Shown: in pieces, positions 1 through 8,366 of the stretch
Layout of the letters: every line of letters begins with the position of its first letter
How positions within the stretch are numbered: the first letter of the stretch is position 1
Assembly: GCF_014207445.1 (NCBI RefSeq)
Contig: NZ_JACHEM010000006.1
Location: 62,001-126,000 of the forward strand
DNA: 64,000 bases
Source: Streptomyces candidus
GTDB taxonomy: Bacteria; Actinomycetota; Actinomycetes; Streptomycetales; Streptomycetaceae
Reading direction: 5' to 3'
Made by a program: the position numbers and the translations under genes
Notes under the pieces: generated by a model
What the model was told of the DNA's origin: nothing
Seen by the model: the letters and a program-made list of their open reading frames with translations, nothing else
The model's database searches: none

Positions 1-947
1 TTCGGGTTCGCCGCGCGCAGGGCCTTGCCCGCGCGGGAGAGCGCGGCGAAGCGGGTGGCGCGCTGCGCGTCGTTCAGGCAGTCGGTCTGGGCGATGGCGT
101 CGGGCTCCAGGATGACGATGACGTCGCCCTTGCCGAGGCCCGCCCCGAAGCTGCGTATCCAGCTGTCGTAGGACCCGAAGTCCGGCGCGCCGCCCTGCGA
201 GGCGCCGCCGCAGTCCCGTTCGGGGATCGCGTACGGCACGACGACCGGCACCCGGCCCGCGGCCGCCGCCCCGGCGGTGACCTTGCGGACCTCGTTGGTG
301 ATGGTGGAGGGCTTGTACTCGGCGAACCAGACGGCGGCCGGCTGGGCGGCGATCTTCGCTTGGATCAGGGCGTGCCGCGGGTCGCCGCGGTGGGCACGCA
401 CCCAGTCCAGTACCTGGGACTGCGGGTGCAGGTAGAGGTTCGCCGAGACCGGTGCGCTCTGCTGCCGGGCCGGCGGCTTCTTCGCCGCGGGCGGCGGCGT
501 CTTCGTGGGTGCGGGCCGCTTCGTCGCAGTGGCGGACGCCGAAATGGAGGCGGAGGGAGACGCCGTGGTCGCCGACGGGGTCGGCGCCCCGGGCAGCGGC
601 GGCATGTCGGGGGTCTTCGTGATCTCCGGGGCCGCCGTGGCGCGCTCCCGCTCACCGGAGGTGGCCGAGACCACGCCGGTGACCGTGCCGACGGCGACCA
701 CGGCCGAGGCGACGACGGCCATCGCGCCGCGCAGGGCGCCGCCGTTCACCCGCTTGCGGCCGCGGCCGCGGCCCCGTCGCGCCGCGCGTCCCTCGCCCGC
801 GAGGGGGCCGGTCAGCACCTGTTCGGCGGCCAGGGGGAAGGCTCCGCCGTCGTCGCGTCGGCCGTTGTCTCCGCCGTGGTCGCTCCGGCTGTCGCCGCGC
901 CGGCCCTCGACGCGGTTCTTCCGGCGTTGGCCTCGTATGCCTGACAC
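1..947 (-). CDS. Glycoside hydrolase family 6 protein (cellulase/cellobiohydrolase type), C-terminus outside the window
   Basis: The 315 residues in the window carry both GH6 hallmarks. One is the RDCGG motif near residues 244-248, with the conserved Asp. The other is VILEPDAIA near 278-286, with the general-acid Asp. The family hydrolyses beta-1,4-glucans. A basic, Gly/Arg-rich cytoplasmic segment (1-75) precedes one hydrophobic helix (about 76-96), then a Pro/Ser/Thr/Ala linker (about 105-165) and the catalytic domain. I infer a membrane-tethered or slowly released enzyme, since no signal-peptidase site is obvious. The GTG start at 945-947 follows a GGAAGGGGGGAG ribosome-binding site. The rest of the active site cannot be judged because the gene continues past base 1. 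Confidence 0.88.
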   Translation of the reverse strand, partial: MSGIRGQRRKNRVEGRRGDSRSDHGGDNGRRDDGGAFPLAAEQVLTGPLAGEGRAARRGRGRGRKRVNGGALRGAMAVVASAVVAVGTVTGVVSATSGERERATAAPEITKTPDMPPLPGAPTPSATTASPSASISASATATKRPAPTKTPPPAAKKPPARQQSAPVSANLYLHPQSQVLDWVRAHRGDPRHALIQAKIAAQPAAVWFAEYKPSTITNEVRKVTAGAAAAGRVPVVVPYAIPERDCGGASQGGAPDFGSYDSWIRSFGAGLGKGDVIVILEPDAIAQTDCLNDAQRATRFAALSRAGKALRAANP

Positions 948-1057
948 CCTGTCACTCCCCCCTTCCCCCCGGGTACCGGGGGCTCCGGATTCCCTCGTTC
1001 TGGGGAAGCCCCGGCCCGGCTGCGTCGCAGGAAGCCTATGACTGGGACGCTGCCCCC

Positions 1058-1822
1058 ATGGCACAGATCGAGCACTTCACAGTTGAGAGGGACCGTACAC
1101 GGCTCTCCGGACTGCTCACTCCTCGGCCGCCCGTGGACGGCACGGAACGCACCGGCGGTGCGGGCCCCGTGCACGGTGTGGTGCGGCGGATGCGTGCCTT
1201 CCGCGCCGGCTGGCACCCCAGCGACGGGGTCGCGGTCTTCAACCGCGTCTATCTGACGGTCACCGAGGAGATCGTCCGGCAGATCGACACCGGCCGCTTC
1301 GCCGACCCGCACGCCGCGGCCACGCTCGATGTGCTGTTCGCGGAAAGATATCTGGCCGCCGTCGACGCCGCCGCCGCGGGGCTCCGTACGCCCGCCTGCT
1401 GGCGGCCGCTGTTCCAGTACCGGCGCCATCCGGGCGTACGGCCGCTCCAGTTCGCGCTCGCGGGGATCAACGCGCACATCGGGCACGACCTGGCGCGGGC
1501 GGTCGTCGACACGTGCGAGGTGCTGGGGTGCGAACCGGCCGACGTGGAAGGGGACTTCGACCGGGTCGGGGACACGCTGGTCGCCCTGGAGGAACGGATC
1601 AGGGAGGACCTGATGCCGGGCCCCGACCTGCTGGAGATCGCGGACCCGCTGACGCATCTGCTGGGGACGTGGAGTCTGGAGCGGGCGCGCGAGGCGGCGT
1701 GGGCGGCGGCGCGGGTGATGTGGGGGCTGCGCGCGCTGCCCGACCTGGCGGAGGAGTTCGTGGAGCGGATGGACGCCGGGGCGGGCCTGGTGGGCAGGTG
1801 CCTGCTGACGCCGTTGCGCTAG
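1058..1822 (+). CDS. DUF5995 family protein
   Basis: This is a 254-residue soluble protein with no signal peptide or membrane segment. It resembles DUF5995 proteins, which are common in actinomycetes and have no established reaction. The conserved features are GVAVFNRVYLTVT near residues 60-72 and GINAHIGHDL near 137-146, whose two His residues could bind a metal (inference). The C-terminal third is Ala/Glu-rich and helical. It is monocistronic: the GH6 gene diverges on its left and the amine oxidase converges on its right. The ATG at 1058 starts the homologous region. The function is unknown. Confidence 0.8.
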   Translation: MAQIEHFTVERDRTRLSGLLTPRPPVDGTERTGGAGPVHGVVRRMRAFRAGWHPSDGVAVFNRVYLTVTEEIVRQIDTGRFADPHAAATLDVLFAERYLAAVDAAAAGLRTPACWRPLFQYRRHPGVRPLQFALAGINAHIGHDLARAVVDTCEVLGCEPADVEGDFDRVGDTLVALEERIREDLMPGPDLLEIADPLTHLLGTWSLERAREAAWAAARVMWGLRALPDLAEEFVERMDAGAGLVGRCLLTPLR

Positions 1823-1842
1823 GGGCGGGGCCGACGTGCTGC

Positions 1843-1873
1843 CGCCCCGCGGCCCGGAGGGGGCTGCGGGGCG
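1843..1873. terminator. Bidirectional terminator hairpin between DUF5995 gene and amine oxidase gene
   Basis: Arms 1843-1854 and 1862-1873 pair over 12 bp with one mismatch around a 7-nt loop. The hairpin lies between two convergent genes (stop at 1822, and stop at 1889 on the opposite strand). There is no U-tract, as is usual for streptomycete terminators. Confidence 0.6.
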
Positions 1874-1888
1874 ACGGAGGGCGGGCCC

Positions 1889-3583
1889 TCAGTCCTCCGG
1901 GAGCTCCAGAGGGGCGATCTCGTCGTAGACGTCGCCGGGGCCCGGGTTGGTGGTGTCCGTGGTGCCGCCGAAGTGGTGCATGACGCCCCAGACCGCGTTG
2001 AGCGCCGTCTGGATCGCGCCCTCGGCCCAGCCGGCCGTCCACGAGATGTCGTCGCCCGCGAGGAAGATGCCGCGCTTGTCCTCGGGCAGGCGGTCCTGCA
2101 TGAAGTGGGTGAACAGGCGGCGCTGGTAACGGTAGTGGCCGGGCAGGTTCGCCTTGAAGGCGCCCATGAAGTACGGCTCGTTCTCCCACGACACGGTCAC
2201 CGGGTTGCCGATGATGTGACTGCGGATGTCGACCTTCGGGTAGATCTCGCCGAGCGACTTGAGCATGACCTCCATGCGCTCCTGCGCGGACAGCGGCAGC
2301 CACTTGAGGCTGTCGTCGCACCAGGTGTACGAGAGGCAGATCACGGCGGGCTTGTCCGGTCCGTCGTCCAGCAGGTACGTGCCGCGCGTCATCCGGTCGG
2401 TGAGCGTCATCGACATCACGTCGCGCCCGGTCTCCTCGTCCTTGTCCAGCCAGAACGGCCGGTCCACGGGCACGAAGAGCTTCGAGGACTCCATGTAGTG
2501 GGTGCGCTCCATCGCCGTCCAGTGGTCGATGGGGAAGAGCGAGTCGTCGCAGTCGATCTTCGACAGGAGGAGCCAGGACTGGGCGGTGAAGATCGCCGCC
2601 TGGTACGTGCGGATGTCACCGGAGGAGTCCGTCACGGTGATGCGGTTGCCCGCGGTGCGGTTCAGCCGGGTGACGGCCGGCTTCGGGTCGCCCTCGTGCA
2701 GGGACTTCAGCGAGGTGCCCAGCGGCCAGTGCACCAGCTTCTGCGGCTCGCGCTCCCACAGCCGCAGCGGGAGCTGCTGGCTGCCGCCGACGATGCCGCG
2801 GTGGTGGTCGTCGGCCTCGGTGTAGACGACGCGCAGGATCTCCAGGATGGAGTTCGGGAAGTCGGTGTCCCAGCCGCCGGTGCCGAAGCCGACCTGTCCG
2901 AAGATCTCGCGGTGCCGGAAGGACTTGAAGGCCTCCGATTCGCAGAGGAAGCCGTAGAAGGTCTGGTTGTCGAGCTTCTCGACGAGCTTCGCCCAGATCT
3001 CGCGGATGCGCGGTACGTCGCGCTCGCGCATGGCCTGGTTCATGTCGGAGAAGTCGGCGCCCTCTTCCAGGCAGGCGGCCCAGGCGGCGGCGACGTCGCG
3101 GTAGACCTGCGGAAGGTCCTCGACGGTCTCCGCGTAGTGCGACTCGCCCTTGAGGTCGACGACCGTGGAGGGGGTCTCCGGGGCGAGCGGGTTCGGGAAC
3201 GGCCGGGTCTGCAGGCCCACCAGGTCGATGTAGTGCTGGAGCGCGGTCGACGACGGCGGGAAGCGCATCGCGCCCATCTCCGCGGTCAGGCCCTCGGTGC
3301 TGGGCCCGTCGAAACCCACGGTGCGCAGCCGGCCGCCGATCTGGTCGGCCTCGTACACGACGGGCTTGAGGCCCATCTTCATCAGCTCGTACGCGGCGAC
3401 GATGCCGGACAGCCCGCCGCCGATGACGGCGACCTCGGTGCCGTGCGCGGTCGCGGGTATCTGGCCGAGGCCCGCCGGGTGGGCGAGGAAGTCGTCGTAG
3501 GCGTACGGGAAGTCCGGCCCGAACATGGTGATCGGCGGCTGCGCGTCGGTGTGCTGGACAGCGGTGGGCACCGTGGACGTCAT
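1889..3583 (-). CDS. Flavin monoamine oxidase family protein (FAD-dependent amine / L-amino-acid oxidase)
   Basis: This is a 564-residue flavoprotein of the amino-oxidase superfamily, which oxidatively deaminates amines or amino acids to aldehyde or keto acid, NH3 and H2O2. The Rossmann FAD motif GGGLSG is at 55-60, the acidic residue ending strand 2 is near 78 and GGRLR follows at 83-87. The C-terminal FAD-contact segment GDDISWTAGWAEGAIQTAL starts near 510. No signal peptide is seen, so it is cytoplasmic. It lies 87 bp downstream of the nitrilase-family gene on the same strand and probably shares its transcript. The substrate is not readable; tryptophan-2-monooxygenase-like activity is one possibility for this branch. 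Confidence 0.85.
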   Translation of the reverse strand: MTSTVPTAVQHTDAQPPITMFGPDFPYAYDDFLAHPAGLGQIPATAHGTEVAVIGGGLSGIVAAYELMKMGLKPVVYEADQIGGRLRTVGFDGPSTEGLTAEMGAMRFPPSSTALQHYIDLVGLQTRPFPNPLAPETPSTVVDLKGESHYAETVEDLPQVYRDVAAAWAACLEEGADFSDMNQAMRERDVPRIREIWAKLVEKLDNQTFYGFLCESEAFKSFRHREIFGQVGFGTGGWDTDFPNSILEILRVVYTEADDHHRGIVGGSQQLPLRLWEREPQKLVHWPLGTSLKSLHEGDPKPAVTRLNRTAGNRITVTDSSGDIRTYQAAIFTAQSWLLLSKIDCDDSLFPIDHWTAMERTHYMESSKLFVPVDRPFWLDKDEETGRDVMSMTLTDRMTRGTYLLDDGPDKPAVICLSYTWCDDSLKWLPLSAQERMEVMLKSLGEIYPKVDIRSHIIGNPVTVSWENEPYFMGAFKANLPGHYRYQRRLFTHFMQDRLPEDKRGIFLAGDDISWTAGWAEGAIQTALNAVWGVMHHFGGTTDTTNPGPGDVYDEIAPLELPED

Positions 3584-3670
3584 GGGGTACGGACTCCTAG
3601 CTGGGCGGTGAGAAGTTGGGGGGAAGCGGCCCGGTCTGTTCGGGCCGGCGCGGCGTGCGCGGAAGCCGGA

Positions 3671-4510
3671 TCAGACCAGCGACGCGTAGAGGCCGGGGCG
3701 GCGGTCGCGCAGGTACGGGTTCGTCTCCCGCGAGCTGCGGAGCAGCTCGGGATCCACCTCGCCCACGACGAGTTCCTCGCCGCGTCCGGCACGCAGCCGG
3801 GTGGCGCCGTCGGGGCTCGCGAGGCAGCTCAGCCCGACGAAGTCGAAGGCCTCCGCGCCCTCGCCCTCGGGGCCCGTGCGGTTGACGTACGCGACGTACA
3901 TCTGGTTCTCGAAGGCGCGCACCGGGACGAGGGACTCGGCGACGAACTGGAAGGGGTGCATCTGGGCGGTGGGCACCAGCAGGAGGTCGGTGCCGGCGAG
4001 GGCGTGGGCGCGGACGTTCTCCGGGAACTCCACGTCGTAGCAGATCATCAGGCCGACCCGCAGGCCGCCCAGGTCGGCCTGGACGACGGACTGTTCGCCC
4101 GGGGTGAAGTGGTCCTGCTCGAAGCCGCCGAAGAGGTGGGTCTTGCGGTAGTTGGCGAGGCGCGTGCCGGACGAGTCGATCAGCTGCGCCGAGTTGAAGA
4201 CCCGCTCGCCGCCCGCGCCGTCCCGTTCCGGGTAGCCGTAGACGATCGCGAGGCCGTGCCGTGCGGCGATGTCGGCGACCGCGTCGGCGGCGTCCCCGTC
4301 CGCGCTCTCCGCGAGGCGGCGGACGTCCTCGCCGATGGCGTAACCGGTGAGGAACATCTCGGAGCAGACCAGCAGCGCGGCCCCGGCGGCGGCCGCCCGT
4401 CCCGCGGCCTCGTCCAGCACCTTGAGGTTCGCGGCCACGGAACCGGGCCGCCCGGAGCTCTGGAGGAGGGCGATACGGAGCGGCTGCGGCGACGCAGGGG
4501 ACGACGGCAT
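3671..4510 (-). CDS. Carbon-nitrogen hydrolase (nitrilase superfamily amidase)
   Basis: This 279-residue protein has the complete Glu-Lys-Cys catalytic triad of the nitrilase superfamily: E51 in CSEMFLTG, K123 in NYRKTHLFG and C157 in MICYDVEFPE. The CYDVEFPE context is typical of amidase-like rather than true nitrilase branches. The ATG at 4508-4510 was chosen because GAGG lies 8 nt upstream and homology starts at once; an in-frame extension to 4843 is low-complexity. With the adjacent amine oxidase it suggests a two-step pathway, an amide-forming oxidation followed by amide hydrolysis, as in IAM-type routes (inference). It is probably first in the operon, below the TTGCGY motif array. Confidence 0.85.
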   Translation of the reverse strand: MPSSPASPQPLRIALLQSSGRPGSVAANLKVLDEAAGRAAAAGAALLVCSEMFLTGYAIGEDVRRLAESADGDAADAVADIAARHGLAIVYGYPERDGAGGERVFNSAQLIDSSGTRLANYRKTHLFGGFEQDHFTPGEQSVVQADLGGLRVGLMICYDVEFPENVRAHALAGTDLLLVPTAQMHPFQFVAESLVPVRAFENQMYVAYVNRTGPEGEGAEAFDFVGLSCLASPDGATRLRAGRGEELVVGEVDPELLRSSRETNPYLRDRRPGLYASLV

Positions 4511-4590
4511 GGCGGACCTCGGGCGGGTGGGGAGGGCGGGGTGGAAGACGTATTGACGGTACGGGGCGGTGTGCGGGGCGGACAAGGCGC

Positions 4591-4655
4591 GACCGTTGCG
4601 CGCTGACCGTCGATCTGTTGCGTGCGAGGGGGGTACGGGGGTGATTTGTTGCGTG
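4591..4655. promoter_or_regulatory. Triple TTGCGY motif array upstream of the nitrilase/amine oxidase genes
   Basis: Three same-orientation copies occur at 4596-4601, 4618-4623 and 4649-4654, 22 and 31 bp apart and thus close to whole helical turns. Read toward the nitrilase gene they are CGCAACGGTC, CGCAACAGATC and CGCAACAAATC. A matching array lies upstream of the permease gene, so this is a candidate operator for the Lrp/AsnC protein encoded between them (inference). The remainder of 4511-4922 is low-complexity G/C-rich DNA in which I see no gene. Confidence 0.5.
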
Positions 4656-4922
4656 AGGGCGGGCGCGTGTACGCGTGGGAAGCGAAGGGGCGCGTACGGG
4701 GTGGTGCAGGTACGGAGCGGGGGGGCACCGTCCGCTGGGGGCCGCCCCCTAGCCCGCCCGTTCCGCCCCCCGGAGGGCTGTCCCGCCGCCGAAGGAGGCT
4801 CACCTGGGGTGAGGGCCGGGGCCCGGTGGCCGGGGCGGCTCACGGAGGGGGAGACCGGGCTCGCCGCCTACGGGAGATCGCGGGGGGAAGCGGACCCCTT
4901 GCTCAAGAGGGCCACCGGGGGG

Positions 4923-5378
4923 TCAGGCCGGGGAGCCGGAGGAGAAGCGGCGCAGGAGGGGGGACAGGACCAGCACCGACTTCGTGCGCTCCACGAACGG
5001 CTCCCCCGCGATCCGCTCCAGCACCCTTTCGAAGTGCCGCATGTCCGAGGCGAAGACCTGGACGATCGCGTCCGCGTCCCCCGTGACGGTGGACGCGGAC
5101 GCGACCTCCGGGTACCGCTCAAGACCCCGGTTGATCGCCTCGGGCGAGGTGTTGCGGCGGCAGTAGATCTCGATGAACCCCTCGGTCTCCCAGCCCAGCG
5201 CCGCCGGGTCCACCCGCACGGTGAACCCGGTGATGGCGCCTTCCGCCCGCAGCCGGTCGACCCGGCGCTTCACGGCGGGGGCGGAGAGGCCTACGAGGGA
5301 GCCGATGTCGGCGTACGAACGCCGGGCGTCCTCCGCCAGGGCGTGGACGATTCGCTCGTCGAGATCGTTGAGTCGCAC
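4923..5378 (-). CDS. Lrp/AsnC family transcriptional regulator
   Basis: This is a 151-residue protein of ordinary Lrp/AsnC length. The N-terminal winged helix-turn-helix spans about 5-50 (DLDERIVHALAEDARRS, then the recognition helix LSAPAVKRRVDRL). The C-terminal RAM domain spans about 60-145 and includes the GDADAIVQV turn. Such proteins form ring oligomers that sense amino acids or related effectors and bend DNA. It follows the permease gene by 10 bp on the same strand, so the two are almost certainly cotranscribed. That pairs it with uptake and likely makes it the local controller of the amine oxidase/nitrilase genes. Confidence 0.9.
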   Translation of the reverse strand: MRLNDLDERIVHALAEDARRSYADIGSLVGLSAPAVKRRVDRLRAEGAITGFTVRVDPAALGWETEGFIEIYCRRNTSPEAINRGLERYPEVASASTVTGDADAIVQVFASDMRHFERVLERIAGEPFVERTKSVLVLSPLLRRFSSGSPA

Positions 5379-5388
5379 TGCGGGTGGG

Positions 5389-6882
5389 TCACTTTTCTGC
5401 GGTCACGGATGCTCCTGCGCCCGGGTTCTTCGCCAGGCGGGAACGGCGGAAGCCGTATCCGAAGTAGAACACGAGTCCTGCCGCCATCCAGACCCCGAAG
5501 ACCACCCAGGTCGCGGTGTCGAGGCTGAACATGTTGTACGCGCAGAAAGCGAAGCCGAGCACCGGGAAAACGGGACCCAGCGGCACCCGGAACGTCCGGT
5601 TCATGTCGGGACGCCGCACCCGCAGGATGACGACCGCGACGTTGACCAGCGCGAACGCGAAGAGCGTGCCGATGCTGGTGGCTTCGACGAGCTTGCCGAG
5701 CGGGATCGCGGCAGCCAGGACGCCGCAGAAGAGCGAGACGATGACGGTGTTCACGCGGGGCGTGCCGGTGCGCGGGCTGACCTTCGAGAAGGCCTTCGGC
5801 ACGAGCCCGTCGCGGGACATCGCGAAGAGGATGCGGGTCTGTCCGTACAGGACGGTCAGGACGACGCTCGCGATGGCGATGACCGCGCCCGCCGCGAGGA
5901 GGGTGCCCCAGAAGGCCTGCCCGGTGACGTCCTTCATGATCCCGGCGAGGGCGGCTTCGGAGCCCTCGAAGGCCTCCCAGTCCTGCGCGCCGACGGCGAC
6001 GGCCGCGACCAGCACGTACAGGGCGGTGACGATGATCAGCGACAGCATGATCGCGCGCGGCAGGTCGCGCTGCGGGTTCTTCGCCTCCTCGCCGGCCGTG
6101 GAGGCGGCGTCGAAGCCGATGTACGAGAAGAAGAGGGTGGCGCCCGCGGCGCTGACGCCCGCCATGCCGAGCGGCATGAAGTCCTCGTAGTTGCCGGACT
6201 TGAAGCCCATGAAGCCGATCACGCAGAAGAGCAGCAGGGCGCCGATCTTGATGGCGACCATGATCGTGTTGATGCGGGCGGACTCACGCGCCCCACCGAG
6301 CAGGAAGACCATCGCCAGCAGGACGACGATCAGCGCGGGCAGGTTGAAGATCCCGCCGTCGCCGGGCGGCGCGGACAGCGCGTCGGGGATGGTGAAGCCG
6401 AACGTCCCGTCGAGGAGTTCGTTGAGGTACTCGCCCCAGCCGACGGCCACCGCCGCGACCGAGACGCCGTACTCCAGGACCAGGCACCAGCCGCAGACCC
6501 AGGCGATGAGTTCACCCATTGTTGCGTACGCATACGAGTACGAGGACCCGGCGACCGGGATGCTGCCCGCGAGTTCGGCGTACGAGAGGGCCGAGAAGAG
6601 AGCGGTGAGACCGGCGATCACGAACGAGATCGTGACGGCGGGGCCGGCCTTGGGCACTGCCTCGCCGAGGACGACGAAGATGCCGGTGCCGAGGGTGGCG
6701 CCGATGCTGATCATCGTCAGCTGCCACATCGAGAGGGTACGCCGCAGCGAGCCGCCCTCGCCCTTTCCTCCCTCGCTGACCAGCAGCTCGACCGGCTTCC
6801 GGCGCATCACGCCGGTGCCGCCGTTGCGGCCCGGCGAAGGGGGTGGGGTGGCGACGGGAGGTGCTGCGCCTTGGTCCAACAC
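5389..6882 (-). CDS. APC-family amino acid permease
   Basis: This 497-residue integral membrane protein has about twelve hydrophobic helices and the APC-superfamily signature in helix 1, ISIGATLGTGIF (near residues 58-69). GQTRILFAMSRDGLVPKAF in the second half is typical of the cationic-amino-acid-transporter/YfnA-like group. It should import an amino acid or related amine by H+ symport across the cytoplasmic membrane; the exact substrate cannot be read. It heads an operon with the Lrp/AsnC gene (10 bp gap). The promoter region holds a motif array like the one before the nitrilase gene. Confidence 0.88.
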   Translation of the reverse strand: MLDQGAAPPVATPPPSPGRNGGTGVMRRKPVELLVSEGGKGEGGSLRRTLSMWQLTMISIGATLGTGIFVVLGEAVPKAGPAVTISFVIAGLTALFSALSYAELAGSIPVAGSSYSYAYATMGELIAWVCGWCLVLEYGVSVAAVAVGWGEYLNELLDGTFGFTIPDALSAPPGDGGIFNLPALIVVLLAMVFLLGGARESARINTIMVAIKIGALLLFCVIGFMGFKSGNYEDFMPLGMAGVSAAGATLFFSYIGFDAASTAGEEAKNPQRDLPRAIMLSLIIVTALYVLVAAVAVGAQDWEAFEGSEAALAGIMKDVTGQAFWGTLLAAGAVIAIASVVLTVLYGQTRILFAMSRDGLVPKAFSKVSPRTGTPRVNTVIVSLFCGVLAAAIPLGKLVEATSIGTLFAFALVNVAVVILRVRRPDMNRTFRVPLGPVFPVLGFAFCAYNMFSLDTATWVVFGVWMAAGLVFYFGYGFRRSRLAKNPGAGASVTAEK

Positions 6883-7049
6883 GAGGGGGCTCCTTGCTCA
6901 CTTCCGATCGGACGGCGGCGACCCCCGCGGCACAGGTTCCGAGGGCGCGGCGAAGCAGCCGAAAGCCCGGGAACCGCCGAGCAGGCGGTCCCCGCCACTC
7001 CACGTACAGCCGTGAAGCCTATGGGGGTGTCTTCCCGCTCGTAATGCAG

Positions 7050-7112
7050 CAACCTTGCGCATGGGCGGATGATCCTTGCGCGCAATCGCCACCGATGGGA
7101 TTTTGTTGCGCC
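7050..7112. promoter_or_regulatory. Triple TTGCGC motif array between permease and SGNH hydrolase genes
   Basis: TTGCGC occurs at 7055-7060, 7076-7081 and 7106-7111, 21 and 30 bp apart, the same layout as at 4596-4654. The middle copy is a perfect palindrome, TTGCGCGCAA (7076-7085). Toward the permease gene the half-sites read CGCAAGGTTG, CGCAAGGATC and CGCAACAAAATC. I read it as an operator for the neighbouring Lrp/AsnC regulator. The surrounding non-coding interval 6883-7243 should hold the divergent promoters for the permease and hydrolase genes, but I cannot place -10/-35 boxes. Confidence 0.5.
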
Positions 7113-7243
7113 CCAGTTTTCGATATCCCTTATGCCCGGTACGCGAGGCGGACCCCACAGCCCGTCCGCTCATGGCCCGGCCGCTGGCGGGCAGGGTGTC
7201 GGAGACCTGCCGCACGGGCGGCACGACCGAGGAGGAGGCGCCG

Positions 7244-8209
7244 ATGAACTGGCTGGATGCGGGGCTCTTTCTGCGCGGAGTCGCGTGGCGGGACGCGGAC
7301 GGACGACCCGTGCGCGCGGACCCCGACGACCTGGGCCGGTTGCCGTGGGACGTACTGGAGCGGGCCCGGGTCCCTGTCGGGGTGCGGCTGGAGTTCGCGG
7401 CGTACGGGGCGGAGGCCGTCGAGTTGCACTACCGGGCCGAAGCGGGCGAGGTTCCGCACGCATTCGGGCTCTGGACGGACGGACGGCAGGTCTCGGAGAC
7501 GCTGGCCGACCCGGCCGACGAGGCGGTCGTACGGCTGCGGCTGCCGCCCCGGGAGGGCCCGTTCACCGTCTACCCGCCCGAGTCGCAGTCGCCGCGCTTC
7601 CTCGGGATCCGCGCCGTCGGCGGCCGCATCGAGCCGGCCGGGCCCCGCCCGCGCTGGGTGGTGCACGGCGATTCCGTCACCGAGGGCTGGTGGTCCACCC
7701 GGCCCGCGCACGCCTGGCCCGCCGCGGCCGGCCGGCTCCTCGGCCTGGACACCGTGAACCTCGGGTACGCGGGCGCCGCCCGCGGCGAACTGGCGACCGC
7801 CCAGCAGCTGGCCACCCTGCCCGCGGACGCGCTCACCCTGGCCTTCGGCACCAACTGCTGGGGCCGCACCCCCTTCACCCCGGCCCTGCTGGGCGAGACG
7901 CTGCGGGCCTGTGTCGCCCTCGTACGGCAGGGACATCCGCACGCCCCTCTGCTGGTCCTCTCCCCCGTACTGCGCCCCGACGCCGAGCACACCCCGAACG
8001 CCCTCGGCGCGACGCTCGCCGCACTGCGAACGGCACTGGAGGACGCCGTGCGCAAGGAGATCGCCGCCGGGGACGGGAGGCTGGCGCTGCTGCCCGGCCT
8101 CGGGCTGCTCGGCCCCGAGCACCTCGCGGACGGCCTGCATCCCAACGACGCGGGGCACGCGGCCCTCGCCGGGGCGGTCGCGACGGCGCTGGGGAAACTG
8201 ATGGCGTGA
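7244..8209 (+). CDS. SGNH/GDSL-type hydrolase
   Basis: This 321-residue esterase/lipase-family protein has an N-terminal beta-rich accessory domain (about 1-130) and a C-terminal SGNH domain. Catalytic Ser144 is in VHGDSVTEGW (block I), a Gly is in GYAGAARGEL (block II), FGTNCWG stands in for GxND (block III), and Asp296/His299 are in DGLHPNDAGH (block V). No signal peptide is evident. The ATG at 7244 was chosen over an in-frame start at 7076 because GGAGGAGG lies 6-13 bases upstream and the extra 56 residues are not hydrolase-like. It is monocistronic; the natural ester substrate is unknown. Confidence 0.85.
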   Translation: MNWLDAGLFLRGVAWRDADGRPVRADPDDLGRLPWDVLERARVPVGVRLEFAAYGAEAVELHYRAEAGEVPHAFGLWTDGRQVSETLADPADEAVVRLRLPPREGPFTVYPPESQSPRFLGIRAVGGRIEPAGPRPRWVVHGDSVTEGWWSTRPAHAWPAAAGRLLGLDTVNLGYAGAARGELATAQQLATLPADALTLAFGTNCWGRTPFTPALLGETLRACVALVRQGHPHAPLLVLSPVLRPDAEHTPNALGATLAALRTALEDAVRKEIAAGDGRLALLPGLGLLGPEHLADGLHPNDAGHAALAGAVATALGKLMA

Positions 8210-8366
8210 AGCCGTCCGCGGTGACGTGGCTCACGGCTTCCAAGGACGGAGGCATGGTTCGTTTTCCGCGGGGTAACCGGGGCCCCGTGGGCTACGCGGC
8301 CGGACGGCCGGGCGGCCCGGCGCGCTGCCGGACCCGGCAAGCCAACGCCAACCGCGAGAGGTGTGT

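Noticed and set aside
1973..4606. Long plus-strand frame opposite the amine oxidase and nitrilase genes (877 codons)
   Set aside because: It is an antisense shadow: low-complexity composition, spans two genuine genes and has no plausible domain.
4620..4922. Several open frames of 60-320 codons between the nitrilase and Lrp genes
   Set aside because: G/C-rich low-complexity translations without domains; they overlap each other on both strands and lie in a promoter-like interval.
8258..8290. GGGTAA preceded by GTTTT before the rsbR operon, as a SigB-type promoter
   Set aside because: The spacing between the GTTT-like and GGGTAA boxes is only about 5 bp rather than 14-16; another GNNT match is too weak to call.
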